Positions 30,523 to 30,670 of a stretch of DNA of 30,670 bases are shown here, one piece after another; position 1 is the stretch's first letter, and the number at the start of each line of letters is the position of its first letter. Made by a program: the position numbers and the translations under genes. Source of the DNA: CAUPWF01 sp964367905 (GTDB taxonomy: Bacteria > Bacillota > Clostridia > Lachnospirales > Lachnospiraceae); assembly GCA_964367905.1 (NCBI GenBank), contig CAYIZP010000036.1, positions 1 to 30,670 on the forward strand, written 5' to 3'. Below the pieces are notes generated by a model. The model ran no database searches. It was not told the DNA's origin and was given only the letters and a program-made list of their open reading frames with translations.

Positions 30523-30670
30523 TTTTGTATCCTGCTTCCTAAAATTTGAGTTAATGAGTATATATAGTGATATATAACATAATTATACTATATGAATCAA
30601 AAAAAAACTACCGTGTAAAATTTATGAAAATTTATATTGGAATCAAAACAATAAATAAAAATATAAAATA
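30523..30670. other. AT-rich leader upstream of murC
   Basis: No gene is visible in this 148-bp edge segment. On the minus strand a TATAAT (30582-30587) could be a -10 for murC, but no -35 stands at the right distance. The stretch is rich in TATA steps and A runs. Confidence 0.4.

Noticed and set aside
1..30670. CRISPR array, prophage, integrative element or tRNA gene
   Set aside because: No regular spaced repeats, integrase, transposase, att-like duplications or cloverleaf sequences were seen on either strand.

Overview
The window is about 30.7 kb of AT-rich DNA from a low-GC Gram-positive anaerobe. The sequence suggests Clostridia, most likely Lachnospiraceae or a close relative. The support is Shine-Dalgarno sites of the GGAG type, a glmS ribozyme, DnaD and DnaI-type replication proteins, BglG/MtlR-type PTS regulation, a VanRS-like two-component pair, oxygen-sensitive glycyl-radical chemistry and an unusually long Prs. 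I see no tRNA, rRNA, CRISPR array, phage gene or intact insertion sequence. This is a metabolic plus core-gene region rather than an obvious island.

Region 1 (1-4.5 kb) is a deoxyhexose module: a divergent AraC-type regulator, L-fucose isomerase (fucI) and an FGGY sugar kinase. Region 2 (4.5-5.5 kb) holds a flavin reductase-rubredoxin fusion on the minus strand and the decayed tail of a PD-(D/E)XK-type (DUF1703-like) gene. Region 3 (5.5-10.3 kb) holds a radical-SAM activase followed by a glycyl-radical enzyme. Its active-site residues match trans-4-hydroxy-L-proline dehydratase (HypD). An amylomaltase (malQ) follows closely.

Region 4 (10.4-18.9 kb) is a compact PTS locus. The order is EI, mannitol-type EIICB, MtlR, [terminator and promoter], mannitol-type EIIA, a PfkB/1-phosphofructokinase gene interrupted by a frameshift at a C5 run, a SorE-like zinc dehydrogenase, and HPr. 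The full phosphorelay (EI His187, HPr His15, EIIA His71, EIIB Cys386) is encoded here. No MtlD-type mannitol-1-phosphate 5-dehydrogenase is present in the window. Together the enzymes suggest an alternative route: mannitol-1-P to fructose-1-P to fructose-1,6-bisphosphate. This is the most interesting metabolic inference in the window.

Region 5 (18.9-25.7 kb) starts with a glmS ribozyme, preceded by a 14-bp GNRA-capped 5' hairpin, and glmS. A degenerate-GGDEF/EAL c-di-GMP protein then overlaps asnS by ATGA, followed by a VanRS-like response regulator and sensor kinase. Region 6 (25.8-30.5 kb, all minus strand) reads murC, then a cluster of DnaA boxes, then dnaD, dnaI and a long prs.

Four copies of a dispersed palindromic element (GGGGACAG-type arms) sit at gene ends at about 4.46, 10.33, 21.10 and 25.72 kb. 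They share an outer stem and have variable, often compensated inner stems. One copy supplies the last codons and stop of the sensor kinase. All coordinates, pairings and residue numbers were read by eye. Functional assignments rest on family knowledge, and no database search was run.
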